A stretch of DNA of 8,867 nt from Planococcaceae bacterium UBA3378 (GTDB lineage Bacteria > Bacillota > Bacilli > Bacillales_A > Planococcaceae). Within the stretch, counting starts at the first letter, position 1; the number at the start of each line of letters is the position of its first letter. Both the position numbers and the translations under genes were made by a program. Positions 1-5,301 of this stretch are shown here, in pieces. A model generated the notes under the pieces. It was not told the origin of the DNA. It did no database searches and worked only from the letters and a program-made list of their open reading frames with translations. The DNA lies in assembly GCA_002359075.1 (NCBI GenBank), contig DEQA01000318.1:1-8867 (forward strand), given 5' to 3'.

Positions 1-38
1 ATGCATAACAGGAATATTTAGGCGGTGAGGATCATCAA

Positions 39-1235
39 ATGATTTATGAAAATGAAGCATACTATATTAAAAAAGCTGCTGTGGAGCATAATTTCAAAAA
101 AATAACCCTAGTGAGCAAAGTTACCACCAGTATAGTGATTTTTTTATTGCTGTTGGAATGCTTATTTTGGCTGATAAACGGAAAAGAGGAAGGGAATGGA
201 TTGTCCCTTATTGTTTGGCCTTATTTCCTCATGCTCGCGTTAAATTTTCTCTGCTATTATTTTATCGATATAAAACGCGTAATCGTAGAAAAGGGAAATC
301 TGCTTCAACTGGACAGGCTGATCAGTATGTATATTTTTGCCTTGAATAGCTGCGGTGTAATGATTTCATTGTCCAATCAAACTACACATAATCATCTCAT
401 GATCTATACACTGATTATGCTTGTCAGCTGTTCATTTTTTGTTTTGAATAAAAAGCAATTCCTCATCCCGCTTGGTATGGCAGTGACAGGTCTTTTAGTC
501 GGTCTTTATACGGTGAATGGAAAAACGGAGCTTTATCAAAGTCAATTGCTCTATGTAGCTGTTCTTTTTCCAGCAGGTTATTTTTTATCACGCTCCTTCT
601 ACCATTCCTTCAAGCGCTCGATCATTATACAAGCGGAACTGAAATATGAGGTTGAAATGACACGACGGCTGTCAAAACAGCTGCGCGAAGCAAATCGAAA
701 GCTGGAAATTCAGGCTTCACTCGATCCATTGACAAATGTGTACAATCGCCGGGCTGTTTCAAACTATATAGAATATCTTGAAAACAAGGCATTTGAGGAG
801 CCTTATCGTTTGTCGTCTGTTCTCCTCGATATTGACTATTTCAAGCTTTACAATGATACATATGGACACACGATGGACGATGATGCGCTGCGGAAGGTTG
901 GGCGCGTCCTTGGTGAGATTGCTGATAAATATAATGTGTTTATTGCCAGGTGGGGCGGTGAGGAATTTGCCCTCTTGATCATAGAAGAAGATAACAGGGT
1001 AAAGAGGATTTGCGAGGAAATCATCACGGAAATCCACCGTCTTCAAATTGAACATAAGGCCTCTCCCGTCGACAGCATCATCACGGTAAGCATAGGGGCC
1101 AATACCCAATCAATCTACCAAAAGAAAGATATTATCATGTCTATCGATTTAGCTGATGAAGCACTGTATGATGTGAAAAATAACGGCCGAAACGCATTCG
1201 GCCATAAAATAATACCTAACGAGAGTCTGTCATAA
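39..1235 (+). CDS. Membrane-anchored GGDEF diguanylate cyclase
   Basis: A 398-residue protein predicted to make cyclic di-GMP from two GTP at the inner face of the membrane. The N-terminal half has about six hydrophobic segments (roughly residues 29-47, 56-77, 93-111, 116-135, 140-158, 168-186) with no sensor family I recognise. A charged helical linker (about 198-226) leads to a GGDEF domain (about 227-390). Seen directly: the entry motif DPLTNVYNRR (229-238), metal-binding DIDYFK (264-269), the active-site motif RWGGEEF (304-310) and the C-terminal ALYDVKNNGRN (375-385). The signature is intact, so it is probably active. Two deviations: the RxxD inhibitory site normally lying just before the signature is absent (KYNV there), and the usual GD of the GHxxGD motif is DD (280-281). 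There is no EAL or HD-GYP domain. The start is supported by GGTGAGG at 24-30, eight bases upstream. It is a single gene closed by its own terminator. Confidence 0.93.
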   Translation: MIYENEAYYIKKAAVEHNFKKITLVSKVTTSIVIFLLLLECLFWLINGKEEGNGLSLIVWPYFLMLALNFLCYYFIDIKRVIVEKGNLLQLDRLISMYIFALNSCGVMISLSNQTTHNHLMIYTLIMLVSCSFFVLNKKQFLIPLGMAVTGLLVGLYTVNGKTELYQSQLLYVAVLFPAGYFLSRSFYHSFKRSIIIQAELKYEVEMTRRLSKQLREANRKLEIQASLDPLTNVYNRRAVSNYIEYLENKAFEEPYRLSSVLLDIDYFKLYNDTYGHTMDDDALRKVGRVLGEIADKYNVFIARWGGEEFALLIIEEDNRVKRICEEIITEIHRLQIEHKASPVDSIITVSIGANTQSIYQKKDIIMSIDLADEALYDVKNNGRNAFGHKIIPNESLS

Positions 1236-1247
1236 GGCAGACTTTTT
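1222..1247 (+). terminator. Intrinsic terminator overlapping the GGDEF stop codon
   Basis: AGTCTGTC (1224-1231) pairs with GGCAGACT (1236-1243), with one G-U pair, around the tetraloop ATAA, followed directly by T's to 1247. The TAA stop (1233-1235) lies in the loop, so the 3' end of the coding sequence forms half of the terminator. Confidence 0.8.
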
Positions 1248-1304
1248 CGTTGTGAAAAGACACTCCCGTTATTGAGATGATGGAAGAAAGAACGCCCGTA
1301 GGCA

Positions 1305-1333
1305 TTTTATTCATAAACACATTGGTATATAAT
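1305..1333 (+). promoter_or_regulatory. Probable sigma-A promoter of thyA
   Basis: A perfect TATAAT (-10) at 1328-1333 lies 17 bases after TTTTAT (1305-1310), a weak -35 box. A TGG precedes TATATA at 1323-1325, which could act as an extended -10 if the box is read two bases earlier. Transcription would start near 1340, leaving about 28 bases of leader before the ATG at 1368. The promoter also argues against the ATG at 1332, which overlaps the -10 box. Confidence 0.6.
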
Positions 1334-1367
1334 GAGACGGATATATATTAGTGAGGTGGTTAGCAAG

Positions 1368-2348
1368 ATGGGCAAACATCCTGAACAAGCTTATTTAGAT
1401 CTTCTAGATGAAATCTTGACAAATGGGATTAAAAAAGAGGATCGGACAGGAACAGGCACGCTTAGTATTTTCGGCTATCAAATGAGATTTGATTTATCAA
1501 AGGGTTTTCCGCTGCTTACTACTAAACGTGTACCCTTTAAATTAGTAGCAAGCGAGCTGCTTTGGTTTATTAAAGGAGATACGAATATTCGGTACTTACT
1601 GGAAAATAACAACCACATATGGGACGAGTGGGCATTCAAAAAGTGGGTAGAATCAGACGAATACAAAGGTCCCGATATGACTGACTTCGGCCATCGCTGT
1701 CTTGTCGATGAGGAGTTTAACAAACTGTATCAGACAGAGTTGGATCGCTTCTGCCAGCGCGTACTGCAAGATGATGCATTTGCCGCGAAATACGGTGATC
1801 TCGGGAATGTATATGGAAAACAGTGGCGCAACTGGACAACTTCTGACGGACAAACGATCGATCAATTACAGGATGTGATTGACCAGATAAAAAACAATCC
1901 GGACTCACGGCGCCTCATCGTGAATGCGTGGAACCCAGAGGATGTGATCAATGCAGGGGCGAAGGGAAGTAAAGCGGCTTTACCGCCTTGCCATGTTATG
2001 TTCCAATTTTATGTGGCAGAAGGCAAATTAAGCTGTCAGTTAATGCAACGCAGTTTAGATACGCTGCTTGGCTGCCCGTTTAATATTGCATCCTACGCTT
2101 TACTGACACATTTGATTGCCCATGAATGCGGGCTGCAAGTTGGGCACTTCATCCACAGCATTGGCGATGCACATATTTACTCAAATCATATCGAGCAGGT
2201 AAAAGAGCAGCTTTCCCGGGAGCCGAAAGAGCTGCCAACGCTCCGTATTAACCCGGACAAACAGTCCATATTTGATATGGAACTGGAAGACTTGACGATT
2301 GAAGGGTATCATCCGCATCCGGCGATTAAAGCACCGATAGCAGTATAA
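1368..2348 (+). CDS. thyA: Thymidylate synthase ThyA, long insertion type
   Basis: Converts dUMP to dTMP with 5,10-methylene-tetrahydrofolate as methyl donor and reductant, in the cytoplasm. The 326 residues compare with about 264 in the E. coli enzyme and 316 in Lactobacillus casei. The ~50-residue insertion of the L. casei/Staphylococcus type is present (about residues 90-140, with DEYKGPDMTDFGHR). Seen directly: DRTGTGT near 26-32, the phosphate-binding RR (181-182), catalytic Cys208 in ALPPCH, the dUMP-binding region LGCPFNIASYALLTH (234-248), and the C-terminal APIAV. Odd points: about seven extra residues, rich in Gly, Ala and Lys (INAGAKGSKAA, about 194-204), sit just before the catalytic loop, where relatives I remember go from NPED to MALPPC almost directly; and Cys replaces the usual Val/Leu in LGxPFN. 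The start at 1368 has GTGAGGTGG at 1351-1359; an in-frame ATG at 1332 lies in the promoter. No dihydrofolate reductase gene follows, though the pair is often an operon in Bacillaceae. Confidence 0.96.
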   Translation: MGKHPEQAYLDLLDEILTNGIKKEDRTGTGTLSIFGYQMRFDLSKGFPLLTTKRVPFKLVASELLWFIKGDTNIRYLLENNNHIWDEWAFKKWVESDEYKGPDMTDFGHRCLVDEEFNKLYQTELDRFCQRVLQDDAFAAKYGDLGNVYGKQWRNWTTSDGQTIDQLQDVIDQIKNNPDSRRLIVNAWNPEDVINAGAKGSKAALPPCHVMFQFYVAEGKLSCQLMQRSLDTLLGCPFNIASYALLTHLIAHECGLQVGHFIHSIGDAHIYSNHIEQVKEQLSREPKELPTLRINPDKQSIFDMELEDLTIEGYHPHPAIKAPIAV

Positions 2349-2365
2349 CTAAAATAAAATATTTC

Positions 2366-2406
2366 AAAAAACGGCTCTCCGGCTGCGGTCTGGAGAGCCG
2401 TTTTTT
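2366..2406. terminator. Bidirectional intrinsic terminator between thyA and the convergent 102-aa gene
   Basis: A perfect stem of CGGCTCTCC (2372-2380) with GGAGAGCCG (2392-2400) around an 11-base loop, extended by an A-run before it (2366-2371) and T6 after it (2401-2406). Because both flanks carry the required run, it can stop transcription from both sides. The minus-strand stop codon (2405-2407) overlaps the T-run. Confidence 0.92.
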
Positions 2407-2713
2407 ATCGGGGAGCTTTTTCACTTGCTACGCTGGCTGTTAATTGTAATTCACTCATGCTGAAAAAGGTATCGAATTTTTTTAGTAATACTTCTATTAC
2501 CTCTGCTTCTTTTTCTTTATCCAGTGCCTCGGGATAAGAGAGGGTAATGCCTAATTTTCCTTCGTCAGGAGGGTTAAGATAGACGCCTTTTCCAACTAAA
2601 AGCGCGTTTGTCATAGCAGCCAAATTCAATAGAGCATTTTGAAGGATCAATGTCTCTCTCTTCGTCAGGTCAGCTTTAGAAGCTCCTTCAGCTTCGATTT
2701 TAAAATAAGTCAT
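2405..2713 (-). CDS. Uncharacterised 102-residue acidic protein
   Basis: I do not recognise a family. The protein is soluble-looking, with no signal peptide or membrane segment, rich in Glu, Lys, Leu and Ala. It starts MTYFKIEAEGASKADLTKR and has a probable beta strand at the N-terminus, a helix around residues 18-40 (ETLILQNALLNLAAMTNALL), a loop with NPPDEGKLG (47-55), then a second helical stretch EKEAEVIEVLLKKFDTFFSM (about 67-86). The coding case rests on a good ribosome binding site (GAGGTGAG, 2717-2724, three bases before the ATG), a plausible promoter just upstream, normal bacterial composition and a terminator placed exactly at its end. It is a single-gene unit, divergent from the GrpB gene. 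It could be a small regulatory or structural protein; nothing in the sequence decides this. Confidence 0.75.
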   Translation of the reverse strand: MTYFKIEAEGASKADLTKRETLILQNALLNLAAMTNALLVGKGVYLNPPDEGKLGITLSYPEALDKEKEAEVIEVLLKKFDTFFSMSELQLTASVASEKAPR

Positions 2714-2730
2714 GTTCTCACCTCATAACC

Positions 2731-2759
2731 ATTTTACAATATACAAGTATTTATGTAAA
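2731..2759 (-). promoter_or_regulatory. Possible sigma-A promoter of the 102-aa gene
   Basis: Read on the minus strand, TTTACA (2754-2759) and TAAAAT (2731-2736) are spaced by exactly 17 bases. Each box matches the consensus well. The predicted start near 2724 would leave a leader of only about 11 bases, barely containing the ribosome binding site, so a promoter slightly further upstream is an alternative. Confidence 0.45.
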
Positions 2760-2859
2760 AATAAAGTAAATTTCTGTCGCGGCTTAGTATTTAGTTCAAG
2801 CAGATGGAAATAAGAATATCTCACGGCAATAATATAGGAAGAGCAGGGAGAAGATATAC

Positions 2860-3378
2860 ATGAAACTGAGGCTGTCAGAATACCAGACGAGCTGGAAATC
2901 AATGTTTGAGCAAGAGGTGCAGCTTCTGCAACAGATATTGAACAAGGAAATAATCAAATTCGAGCACTTTGGCAGTACGGCGATACCGGGAATGATAGCA
3001 AAGCCTGTTATTGATATGATCGGGATTACAGCCGACATCGAAAAAATCGATTCCTACGAAAAACAGTTGCGTTTACTAGGATACGAGGCAGCAGGAGAGT
3101 GGGGAATTGAAGGAAGACGCCTGTTTCGAAAGGGAGGGGATGACCGGACGCATCACCTGCATTTCTATCAGGCTGGTAATCCACAAATAGATCGTCACCT
3201 TATTTTTCGGGATTATCTTATTGCCCACGAAGAAGAAGCCGAGAAGTACAGCAGCTTTAAAAAAGTACTTGAAATGAAATATGATTCGACGCCGCAATAC
3301 AGTGCCGCCAAAAAGACATTTGTATCGGAAATGGAGTCACGGGCACTGGATTGGTACAGTAATAGGAGCCTTACATAA
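2860..3378 (+). CDS. GrpB / UPF0157 family protein (nucleotidyltransferase-like fold)
   Basis: A 172-residue protein of the GrpB family (COG2320), predicted to have a nucleotidyltransferase-like fold; the family is related to the C-terminal domain fused to dephospho-CoA kinase in some bacteria. No reaction is established as far as I know. Seen directly: EHFGSTAIPGMIAKPVIDM (35-53), giving the GS-x(n)-D arrangement with Gly38-Ser39 and Asp52; a histidine cluster HHLHFY (98-103); FRDYL (116-120); and the C-terminal YSAAKKTF segment. The length is normal for a stand-alone member. The start has AGGGAG (2845-2850) nine bases upstream. It is the first gene of a pair: the Nudix gene begins 16 bases after its stop, so they are very probably co-transcribed. 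Confidence 0.88.
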   Translation: MKLRLSEYQTSWKSMFEQEVQLLQQILNKEIIKFEHFGSTAIPGMIAKPVIDMIGITADIEKIDSYEKQLRLLGYEAAGEWGIEGRRLFRKGGDDRTHHLHFYQAGNPQIDRHLIFRDYLIAHEEEAEKYSSFKKVLEMKYDSTPQYSAAKKTFVSEMESRALDWYSNRSLT

Positions 3379-3394
3379 GGAGAGGAGAGAGAAA

Positions 3395-3814
3395 ATGGGC
3401 GAGATGAAGGTAGCTGTGAAAGGTGTATTAGTAAAAGAAGATAAAATGCTGATCGTAAAGCGTTCCAACCTGGACGAGACTGGTGCGGGTACTTGGGAAA
3501 GCGTTGGAGGAGTAATGGAATTCGGCGAAACGTTTGAACAAGCGCTGGAAAGAGAGTTTATAGAAGAAGTCGGGTTAGCGGTTCAAGTAGAAAAGCTGCT
3601 GTTTGCTACGACGTTTTTAACAAGCCCAAAAAGGCAGATTGTATTATTGACATTTCTTTGCAGTACAATGGAGGAAAATATTACTTTATCGGATGAGCAT
3701 GAAGCGTATATATGGGCTTCAGAGGAAGAATTGAAATGTATGTTGCCGCCGCAGATTTGGGAGGATTACAAGCAGCACAAAGTTTTAGAATACCTTACGT
3801 TGAATGTGGTTTGA
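3395..3814 (+). CDS. Nudix hydrolase
   Basis: A 139-residue pyrophosphohydrolase of the Nudix superfamily that would cleave a nucleoside diphosphate linked to some other moiety, with Mg2+. The Nudix box is complete at residues 39-61: G-x5-E, x7, then REFIEEVGL, giving the full GX5EX7REUXEEXGU pattern with all catalytic glutamates. It starts with the typical strand KVAVKGVLVKEDKMLIVKR and has GTWESVGG before the box. The substrate cannot be read from the sequence; an ADP-ribose, 8-oxo-dGTP or other nucleotide role is equally open. The start at 3395 is chosen for AAGGAGAGGAG (3377-3387) with 7-base spacing. The open frame extends back to 3281 inside the GrpB gene, but that part has no binding site and is not Nudix-like. 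It is probably the second gene of an operon with the GrpB gene. Confidence 0.93.
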   Translation: MGEMKVAVKGVLVKEDKMLIVKRSNLDETGAGTWESVGGVMEFGETFEQALEREFIEEVGLAVQVEKLLFATTFLTSPKRQIVLLTFLCSTMEENITLSDEHEAYIWASEEELKCMLPPQIWEDYKQHKVLEYLTLNVV

Positions 3815-3853
3815 ACATCCTCTGTGAAATTTTTTGTCTCCTATTGTTCTCTT

Positions 3854-3874
3854 GCGGCAAATACCCGCTTTTTT
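3854..3874 (+). terminator. Weak terminator candidate after the Nudix gene
   Basis: GCGG (3854-3857) and CCGC (3865-3868) enclose a seven-base loop and are followed by TTTTTT (3869-3874). Only four base pairs, but all G-C and directly before the T-run, 40 bases after the Nudix stop. Confidence 0.4.
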
Positions 3875-4020
3875 CATAATTATTGCATCAAAAATGGAGA
3901 AAATAGGCTTTATTTTCAGCTTTTTTTTGCACATTTTTTTCGGTTATAAGAGAAATAGGATGGTTTCCACCAAAAAAATCAATGCTTAATCGACCTAAAT
4001 ATAGATGAAAAACGACCGGT

Positions 4021-4026
4021 TATAAT
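4021..4026 (+). promoter_or_regulatory. Candidate -10 box (TATAAT) in front of the structured RNA
   Basis: A perfect TATAAT with no strong -35 partner: TAAATA (3996-4001) at 19 bases or AATATA (3998-4003) at 17 bases match poorly. Transcription would begin near 4033, five bases before the closing stem of the candidate RNA. It overlaps the second copy of the CGGTTATAA repeat and a palindromic ACCGGT (4015-4020), so a regulator site is possible. Confidence 0.4.
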
Positions 4027-4032
4027 CAATAA

Positions 4033-4170
4033 ATAGTAGACTCTAAGCCGGAAATCGTTGGTTCATTGATCGATCATACAGCAAAATAAATCCTGTATAC
4101 GGCAACTTCCGGCAGACCGGAAACCCTATGGCTGCTTGCTTTTAGCAAAAAAACAGCTGAGTCTTTTTTT
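4033..4170 (+). ncRNA. Candidate structured RNA (leader or small RNA), class unrecognised
   Basis: Base-pairing seen by eye: closing stem AGACTC (4038-4043) with GAGTCT (4159-4164), running directly into T7 (4164-4170). Inside is a long stem GCCGGAA-[ATC]-GTTG (4047-4060) with CAAC-TTCCGGC (4103-4113), 11 pairs with one 3-base bulge, capped by hairpin ATACAG/CTGTAT (4076-4081, 4093-4098). A third element pairs GCTG with CAGC (4131-4134, 4154-4157), enclosing TTGCT/AGCAA (4136-4140, 4144-4148). The unpaired purine-rich segment 4114-4126 could be a ligand or protein site. A TATAAT box sits at the expected place upstream. It lies about 220 bases before the SRPBCC-DoxX gene, so it may be a leader attenuator of that operon or an independent small RNA. 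It does not show the conserved sequences of the TPP, FMN, SAM-I, lysine, cobalamin, purine, T-box or GEMM classes. There is no comparative support yet. Confidence 0.4.
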
Positions 4171-4197
4171 CTGCTGCCTATTTTTTAATAGCTGTTT
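4151..4197. repeat. Inverted repeat AAACAGCT / AGCTGTTT
   Basis: Eight perfect base pairs: 4151-4158 with 4190-4197, loop of 31 bases containing two T-runs. The left arm overlaps bases used by the candidate RNA's third element and abuts its closing stem, so formation of this hairpin would compete with it. Confidence 0.5.
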
Positions 4198-4215
4198 AGC
4201 CTGATATGCCAAATA

Positions 4216-4274
4216 GATATACAACTTATAAAAAATAAGTACCATGTCATTTATTTATAATTAAGTTGTATATC
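4216..4274. repeat. 13-bp perfect inverted repeat with AT-rich core
   Basis: GATATACAACTTA (4216-4228) is the exact reverse complement of TAAGTTGTATATC (4262-4274). The 33-base core adds weaker A/T pairing (AAATAA with TTATTT). No T-run follows, so it is not a standard terminator. It lies 115 bases before the start of the SRPBCC-DoxX gene. Paired sites for a dimeric regulator or an RNA hairpin are the main readings. Confidence 0.65.
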
Positions 4275-4281
4275 AAATGGG

Positions 4282-4306
4282 TCAAACTACTGTTTTTACT
4301 GTTTGA
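4282..4306. repeat. Short inverted repeat TCAAAC / GTTTGA
   Basis: Six perfect pairs (4282-4287 and 4301-4306) around 13 bases. The right arm overlaps a possible -35 box, TTGAAA (4303-4308), so it could be an operator. No good -10 box is found at 16-18 bases from it, which weakens this reading. Confidence 0.35.
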
Positions 4307-4389
4307 AATTACAAGCGGCTTTATACCATTAGACAAATCCGCTCTGTTGTCTGGAAATGACGAGCACTATAAAAAAAGGGGGGCGGGTA

Positions 4390-5301
4390 ATGAAGAAGAC
4401 ACCGATTTATGTCGAAATTGAGATGGATTCAGATATGGAGACGATATGGAAGTATACACAGCAGCCCGAACTTCATGAGCAGTGGGATTTGCGTTTTTCC
4501 ACTATTACCTATAATGAAAAAGAAACGGAAGATGAACCGCAGACGTTCACATATACAACAAATGTGATGCCGGGTATAAGTGTCAGTGGATGGGGAGTCA
4601 GTAAGGGTGCGCATGAGAAGGAAAGTGGTATCAAAACGTCCTCTCTTCATTTTGGAACCGAGCAGCTCATCTCACCAATAGCGGAAGGAAAAGGCTATTG
4701 GCAGTACATTCCACACAATAATGGCGTAACATTTCTGACGCAATATGATTATGAAGTGCGCTTTGGTATTTTGGGAAGATTGGCAGATTTGATGTTTAAA
4801 CCAATAATGGGCTGGGCGACAGCTCTCAGCTTTGATGTGTTGAAGCGGTGGATCGAAACAGGGGAACCGCCGGCAATACAGTATCGCCGTTTTTTCTCCT
4901 CTACCATTATTTCCTTGCTCTTCTTTTTAGTCTGGTTTTATCAAGGGCTGGTGCCGAAAGTTTTGTTCGGTCATCCGCAGGAAGTGCAGATGCTTATAAA
5001 GCTGAGCGGTCTATCAGAAAGTGCAGCTGGTCACGTTGTTTTGGGCGTAGGTGTAGCTGAGATACTGTTTGGTTTTGTCTGGCTGCTGCCCCGTTGGAGA
5101 AAGGCCCTCTTTTTATTGCAAATTCTTCTGTTCCCATTACTTACGGTTTTGGCACTAATAGCAGATGGGGAAGCAGCAATTTCACCGTTCAATGCAGTAA
5201 CATTCAACTTGAGTCTATGGACACTTTCCATCGTGGGCTACTTCATTTCTACTCATCTTCCAACGGCCAGAAGCTGCAAACGAAAGAGGGGGACAATATG
5301 A
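4390..5301 (+). CDS. SRPBCC domain fused to DoxX-like membrane domain (YndG-like)
   Basis: A 303-residue two-domain protein. Residues about 5-158 look like an SRPBCC (START/Bet v1-type) ligand-binding domain: the typical opening PIYVEIEMDSDMETIWKYTQ with a WD around residue 32, then alternating strands and a long C-terminal helix ending at KRWIETGE. Residues about 166-290 are a DoxX-like domain with four membrane segments (roughly 169-188, 213-234, 239-259, 268-287) and the family's WFYQGLVPK motif (182-190), followed by a basic tail. The fusion suggests a hydrophobic small molecule is bound near the membrane, but no substrate is known to me. The start at 4390 is supported by AAAGGGGGGCGGG (4374-4386); the ATG at 4357 has no binding site. 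Its stop overlaps the next start (ATGA). First gene of a YndG-YndH-YndJ-like operon; the match to B. subtilis yndG is from order and domain memory. Confidence 0.85.
   Translation: MKKTPIYVEIEMDSDMETIWKYTQQPELHEQWDLRFSTITYNEKETEDEPQTFTYTTNVMPGISVSGWGVSKGAHEKESGIKTSSLHFGTEQLISPIAEGKGYWQYIPHNNGVTFLTQYDYEVRFGILGRLADLMFKPIMGWATALSFDVLKRWIETGEPPAIQYRRFFSSTIISLLFFLVWFYQGLVPKVLFGHPQEVQMLIKLSGLSESAAGHVVLGVGVAEILFGFVWLLPRWRKALFLLQILLFPLLTVLALIADGEAAISPFNAVTFNLSLWTLSIVGYFISTHLPTARSCKRKRGTI

Larger units (their letters stand above)
3815..4389. other. 575-base non-coding region rich in inverted repeats
   Basis: No convincing gene on either strand. The longest ATG-initiated frames are about 32 codons (3894, plus strand) and 20 codons (minus strand), both without a ribosome binding site. 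The stretch is AT-rich with T-runs at 3921-3928, 3934-3940 and 4164-4170. It holds a weak terminator for the Nudix gene, a TATAAT box followed by a candidate structured RNA, three further inverted repeats, and a 9-base direct repeat CGGTTATAA (3941-3949 and 4017-4025). The region is unusually long compared with the others in this window, so it likely has a regulatory role. Confidence 0.7.

Noticed and set aside
1..38. Possible end of an upstream gene (TAG at 19-21 or TGA at 26-28)
   Set aside because: Both frames are open to the left edge, but seven to nine codons are too few to support a gene.
759..1109. 116-codon minus-strand frame inside the GGDEF gene
   Set aside because: It is antisense to a confidently identified gene, with no ribosome binding site or family.
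1332..1367. Longer start for thyA at 1332
   Set aside because: This ATG overlaps the TATAAT box and has no ribosome binding site; 1368 has GTGAGGTGG at proper spacing.
3894..3989. 32-codon open frame in the intergenic region
   Set aside because: No ribosome binding site, phenylalanine-rich translation of T-runs, no family resemblance.
4064..4085. SigE-like -10 box CATACAGC
   Set aside because: No acceptable -35 element 14-15 bases upstream, and the bases are better explained by the ATACAG/CTGTAT hairpin.
4114..4140. Resemblance of the GGCAACTTCCGG...CCGGAAACCC stretch to a c-di-GMP (GEMM-I) riboswitch
   Set aside because: The conserved GGGACGCAAAGCC and the tetraloop receptor sequence of GEMM-I are missing. 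The presence of a GGDEF gene 3 kb away is not evidence.
4303..4332. TTGAAA as -35 of a promoter for the ynd-like operon
   Set aside because: No -10 box at 16-18 bases; TATACC is only 13 bases away. Kept only as a remark on the overlapping inverted repeat.
5094..5297. N-terminal extension of the DUF4166 protein
   Set aside because: It lies within the DoxX part of the previous gene in another frame; the family starts at the ATG of 5298, which has its own binding site.
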